Assembly (NCBI GenBank): GCA_027023425.1 | Contig: JALVVL010000021.1 | Span: forward strand, 1 to 34,236 | DNA length: 34,236 bases | Origin: Anaerolineales bacterium | GTDB taxonomy: Bacteria; Chloroflexota; Anaerolineae; Anaerolineales; DRMV01 | Reading direction: 5' to 3' | Shown here: piece after piece, positions 31,074 through 34,236 of the stretch | Layout: each line of letters opens with the position of its first letter | Position numbering within the stretch: the stretch's first letter is position 1 | Position numbers and translations under genes: made by a program | The notes under the pieces: model-generated | Told to the model about the DNA's origin: nothing | Seen by the model: only the letters and a program-made list of their open reading frames with translations | Database searches by the model: none

Positions 31074-31194
31074 CGTCCTCTGTGTTCTTCGTGTTCTCTG
31101 TGTGAACATTTACAGGCAGAGGGCTACCCGCAGCGCTTCTGGGTTGGTAATTACGAAAAATCTGTGTAATCTGTGAAATCTGTGGTTTATCCCC
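31074..31194. repeat. Modular repeat block before glpA
   Basis: GTCCTCTGTGTTCTTCGTGTTCTCTGTG words and, nearer glpA, AATCTGTGTAATCTGTGAAATCTGTGG, ending about 40 bases before the glpA start. Confidence 0.6.
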
Positions 31195-31236
31195 CGCTCT
31201 GCGGCATCTGCGGTTGGCTTTACGGAGCGCGCCTTT

Positions 31237-32409
31237 ATGCAAAAATTTCATGTGGTCATCATCGGCGGCGGGGCGACGGGCGCGGCGTTAGCGCACGACC
31301 TGAGCCTGCGCGGCCTGCGCGTCACCGTTGTGGAGCGCGGCGAGGTCACTTCCGGCACCACCGGCCGCCACCACGGCCTGCTCCACAGCGGCGCACGCTA
31401 CGCGGTCAAGGATCAGGAATCCGCCAAGGAGTGCATTCAAGAAAACATGATCCTGCGCAAAATCGCGCCCGGCTCCTTTGAACTCAACAACGGCCTGTTC
31501 GTCGCCATCACCGACGAAGATATGGCCTACCGCCCGGCTTTTCTGGAAGGGTTGGAAACCTGCGGCATCCCTTACAAGGAAATCACCCCGCAGGAAGCCC
31601 TGCGCCGCGAACCCAACCTCAACCCTGCGGTCAAGGCCGCGGTGGAAGTGCCCGACGGCACGATGGACGCGATGCGCCTGCCGCTGCGGTTTTTCGCCAC
31701 CGCGCAGCGCAACGGCGCGGTCATCAAGACCTACACTGAGGTAGAAGAACTCCTCATGCAGGGCAAAACCGTGACCGGCGTGCGCGTGCGCGACCATGTT
31801 ACCGAAAAGACTTACGAAATTGGCGCGGACATCGTGGTCAACGCCGCGGGCGCGTGGTCGGGCAAAATTGCGGCCATGGCGGGCGTGCACGTCCCCCTGC
31901 AGCCTTCGCCGGGCGTGCTGGTGGCGGTGTACGGCCGCTGGAACAACATGGTGCTCAACCGAATGCACCGCTCGGGCGACGGCGACATCATCGTGCCCCA
32001 GCGCACCCTTTCGGTCATTGGCACCAGTTCGTGGGTGGTGGAAGACCCCGACCGCTTGGAAATGAAGAAGGAACACATCCGCCTGATGTACGAATACGGC
32101 GCGGCGTTGGTGCCGGCCATCAAAGGCGCGAAAATGCGGGCGGCGTGGGCTGCGGCGAGGCCGCTCATCGGCTCGGGCGGTGCGCAGACCGGCCGCGAAC
32201 TCAGTCGCACGTTCAAGTGCTTTGACCACGCCGAGCGCGACGGCGTGGAAGGCTTTGTCACCATCGCCGGCGGCAAGGCCACCACCGCGCGCGGCATGGC
32301 CGAGGTCACTGCCGACGTGGTGGCGCGCAAACTCGGCATAGACGCCCCTTGCCGCACCCGCGAGGTCGTTTTGCTCCCCCACACTGCTTACTACCGGCGG
32401 AGGTGGTGA
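31237..32409 (+). CDS. glpA: Glycerol-3-phosphate dehydrogenase, GlpA-type FAD subunit, short form
   Basis: 390 residues. FAD-binding GGGATG (10-15) is followed by TTGRHHGLLHSGARYAVKD, NNGLFVAI and VPDGTMDAMRLP, which follow E. coli GlpA closely. The C-terminal FAD segment is GFVTIAGGKATTARGMAEV. E. coli GlpA is about 540 residues because of a C-terminal BFD-like [2Fe-2S] domain; this protein ends just before that domain would begin. It should oxidise glycerol-3-phosphate to dihydroxyacetone phosphate. GGAG lies 9 bases before ATG 31237. The SdhB-like gene starts one base after its stop, with its ribosome binding site inside the glpA end, so the two are translationally linked and probably form one enzyme. 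Confidence 0.93.
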   Translation: MQKFHVVIIGGGATGAALAHDLSLRGLRVTVVERGEVTSGTTGRHHGLLHSGARYAVKDQESAKECIQENMILRKIAPGSFELNNGLFVAITDEDMAYRPAFLEGLETCGIPYKEITPQEALRREPNLNPAVKAAVEVPDGTMDAMRLPLRFFATAQRNGAVIKTYTEVEELLMQGKTVTGVRVRDHVTEKTYEIGADIVVNAAGAWSGKIAAMAGVHVPLQPSPGVLVAVYGRWNNMVLNRMHRSGDGDIIVPQRTLSVIGTSSWVVEDPDRLEMKKEHIRLMYEYGAALVPAIKGAKMRAAWAAARPLIGSGGAQTGRELSRTFKCFDHAERDGVEGFVTIAGGKATTARGMAEVTADVVARKLGIDAPCRTREVVLLPHTAYYRRRW

Positions 32410-32410
32410 A

Positions 32411-33106
32411 ATGGCCACGGTGACTTTCAAAATCTACCGCTACAAGCCCGGCGCCATTGACCCGCCCCGCTACGACACCTTCCGCGTGGAAGTGGAAGAC
32501 CACACCACCGTGTTGGATGTGCTGGAAATTCTGCGCTTAGACGACCCCACCCTGACCTACCGCCATTCCTGCCATCACGGCTCTTGCGGCACGTGCGGCA
32601 TGTTGGTCAACGGCAAGGAAGTGCTGGCCTGCGTGACCAACGTCTTGGCGCTGAAATCCGACGAAGTGGTGATAGAACCGCTCCGCAACGCGCCGGTGGT
32701 GAGCGACCTCGTGGTGGATATGACGCCGTTCTTTGAGAAGTATGCGCCGGTGGAAATGCCCTACATCCGCCGCAGCGAGTATCTGCCCGAAGCCGAGCCG
32801 CCGGAGGATGTGGGCGAGTACATGCGCTTTGAAAGTTGTTTGGAATGCGGGCTGTGCCTTTCGGCCTGCCCGGTGGTGGCGACCGACCCCGATTACCTCG
32901 GCCCGGCGGCGTTGGCCGCCGCGGCGCGGGTGGTGCAGGAGCCGCGCGGCCATGACGTGCCCTCCATCTTCCAGATGGTGGACAACGACGAGGGCTGCTG
33001 GCGCTGCCACGCGGCGATGGAATGCTCGGCCGCCTGCCCCAACGGCGTGGACCCGGGCGGCATGATCATGTTCTTGCGGAAGGCGCTGTTGACGCAGAAA
33101 CGCTGA
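32411..33106 (+). CDS. SdhB/FrdB-like iron-sulfur subunit, linked to glpA
   Basis: 231 residues with the full succinate dehydrogenase iron-sulfur set. [2Fe-2S]: Cys54, 59, 62, 74 (SCHHGSCGTCG ... LAC). [4Fe-4S]: Cys143, 146, 149 with Cys209. [3Fe-4S]: Cys153, 199, 205. It would carry electrons from a flavoprotein to membrane quinone. Its start lies one base past the glpA stop and its GGAGGTGG ribosome binding site is within glpA, so GlpA is the obvious flavoprotein partner. The alternative is a succinate dehydrogenase operon with SdhA beyond the right edge. The SdhC-like anchor is encoded 417 bases downstream beyond a repeat block. Confidence 0.9.
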   Translation: MATVTFKIYRYKPGAIDPPRYDTFRVEVEDHTTVLDVLEILRLDDPTLTYRHSCHHGSCGTCGMLVNGKEVLACVTNVLALKSDEVVIEPLRNAPVVSDLVVDMTPFFEKYAPVEMPYIRRSEYLPEAEPPEDVGEYMRFESCLECGLCLSACPVVATDPDYLGPAALAAAARVVQEPRGHDVPSIFQMVDNDEGCWRCHAAMECSAACPNGVDPGGMIMFLRKALLTQKR

Positions 33107-33108
33107 AG

Positions 33109-33510
33109 GAAACCACAAGGAAACCACAAGGAAACCACAGATTACACAGATTAGCATAGAGAAAGAAGATTAGCGATTTAGGATTTGTGGTATCCCCTAA
33201 AGTAGGTGTAAATCTGTGTCAATCGGTGGCTTGAAAACCACAGATTACACAGATTAGCGCAGATTTTTCTGTGAAATCTGCGAAATCTGCGGTTTATCCC
33301 CAATTCAATCGGTGGATGAACGCCAAGGCCGCCAAGGACACAAAGGACGCCAAGGGTGATGCAGAGACGCAGAGGAAACAGAGGCGCAGAGAGGTTAACG
33401 CCAAGGTCGTCAAGAGCACAAAGGACGGCAAGAAAAAAGTTTCTGTGTTCTCCGTAATTTTCTGTGTCCTCTGTGGTTTTCCGCTCCAATCTGCGAAATC
33501 TGCGGTTCTC
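33109..33510. repeat. Modular repeat block between the sdhB- and sdhC-like genes
   Basis: AAACCACAAGG in triplicate, CCACAGATTACACAGATTAGC, CAATCGGTGGATGAACGCCAAGG, GCAGAGACGCAGAGGAAACAG and TCTGTGTCCTCTGTGG words. It stops shortly before the GGAGG site of the cytochrome gene. Confidence 0.85.
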
Positions 33511-33523
33511 TGGAGGATAGTTC

Positions 33524-33925
33524 ATGGATTCCGAAACGTACCAACGCCCTGAGCCGCGCCAGCCTTCCCGCCGCGTGTGGGCGTGGTTCCGCCTGCGGGG
33601 GCGCGGCGCGGGCGGCTGGGCTTTTGTGCTCCACCGGCTCACTGGCATTGTGCTGGTGTTCTACCTGTTCCTCCACTTCTACTTCCTGAGTTACCTCGCC
33701 CGCGGCCCGGAAGCCTACGCGGCGATGCTCGCGGCCATGAAAAGCCCGTGGGTGACCGCGCTGGAAGTAGGGCTGATCGCCGCGGTGCTCTTCCACGCCC
33801 TGAATGGCCTGCGGTTGGTGCTGATGGGCTTTGACATTGGCGTGCGGCGCCACAAGGCCATGTTCTGGGGAGCGGTGGGCGTGGCCGCGCTCGGCACCGT
33901 AGTGGCCGCGGCGTTGATGTTCTGA
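33524..33925 (+). CDS. SdhC-like cytochrome b membrane anchor
   Basis: 133 residues with three predicted membrane helices (~32-56, ~78-100, ~112-132). HRLTGI (His37, Arg38) and HALNGLRLVLMGFD (His91) are the SdhC signatures; His91 is the likely heme b ligand and the HR..G segment helps shape the quinone site. It would anchor the iron-sulfur/flavoprotein pair and reduce quinone. GGAGG lies 8 bases before ATG 33524. A second anchor (SdhD) was not seen; it may lie beyond the edge or be absent. Confidence 0.87.
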   Translation: MDSETYQRPEPRQPSRRVWAWFRLRGRGAGGWAFVLHRLTGIVLVFYLFLHFYFLSYLARGPEAYAAMLAAMKSPWVTALEVGLIAAVLFHALNGLRLVLMGFDIGVRRHKAMFWGAVGVAALGTVVAAALMF

Positions 33926-33934
33926 GGCGGGGAG

Positions 33935-34236
33935 CCACAGATTACACAGATTAGCACAGATTTTTTCTGTGTTCTCTGTAAATTTCTGTGTCTTCTGTGG
34001 TTTCAACCATTCAATCGGTGTAAATCTGTGCCAATCGGTGGATGACAAGGACGCCAAGGGCGCCAAGGACACAAAGGACGCCAAGAAAAAAGTTTCTGTG
34101 TTCTCTGTAAATTTCTGTGTCCTCTGTGGTTCTCTCCTTCAATCGGTGGATAGTAGCGCCAAGGGCGCCAAGGACACAAAGGACGCCAAGAAAAAAGTTT
34201 CTGTGTTCTCTGTAAATTTCTGTGTCCTCTGTGGTT
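33935..34236. repeat. Modular repeat block running off the right edge
   Basis: CCACAGATTACACAGATTAGC, TTCTGTGTTCTCTGTAAATTTCTGTG, CAATCGGTGGATG and GGCGCCAAGGACACAAAGG words. The last ~110 bp nearly duplicate the ~100 bp before them (two tandem half-units). Confidence 0.85.

Overview
The window reads as a high-GC chromosomal segment from a Chloroflexota bacterium, most likely Anaerolineae-like. This placement is an inference. It rests on Pro/Thr-rich lipoprotein linkers, the mix of gene families, and intergenic space filled with word-like repeats (CACAGATT, AATCGGTGGAT, GACGCCAAGG) of a kind common in that phylum. No rRNA, tRNA, CRISPR array or transposase gene was found.

Layout. 1-4.7 kb: start of a leftward gene cut by the window edge, an S9 prolyl-oligopeptidase-type peptidase, and a NatA/NatB-like ABC exporter ending in a strong terminator. 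4.7-10.4 kb: a plasmid-like replication/partition island. It holds a leftward protein with a DnaA domain-I-like N-terminus and a leftward AAA+ ATPase, then rightward ParA and ParB. Three copies of an 18-bp palindrome, iteron-like repeats near both ends, and a promoter-terminator cassette for a ~110-nt RNA opposing the rep-like gene belong to it. 10.4-16 kb: palindromic repeats, bifunctional phosphoglucose/phosphomannose isomerase, M20 amidohydrolase, M23 lipoprotein and a lipoate ligase/octanoyltransferase-family protein. 16.2-16.8 kb: an MntA/HepT-type toxin-antitoxin pair of lower GC whose toxin frame has an internal stop codon. 16.9-19.4 kb: a zinc alcohol dehydrogenase and a convergent DUF234-type ATPase.

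19.5-26.3 kb is a leftward cobalamin operon: riboswitch and terminator, then a BtuF-, BtuC- and BtuD-like importer, CobT, CobS and CobU (corrinoid uptake plus nucleotide-loop assembly). Repeat blocks separate cobT/cobS and cobS/cobU. 26.3-34 kb is a rightward glycerol region: glycerol facilitator, DhaK, DhaL, glycerol kinase, a short GlpA, an SdhB-like Fe-S protein one base downstream of glpA, and an SdhC-like cytochrome b anchor. Together these would import glycerol, phosphorylate it, and oxidise glycerol-3-phosphate, possibly passing electrons to quinone through succinate-dehydrogenase-type subunits instead of GlpB/GlpC.

The strongest leads are the partition island with its candidate parS palindrome and antisense RNA, and the GlpA-SdhB-SdhC arrangement. 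All functions are read from motifs and context; no database search was possible.
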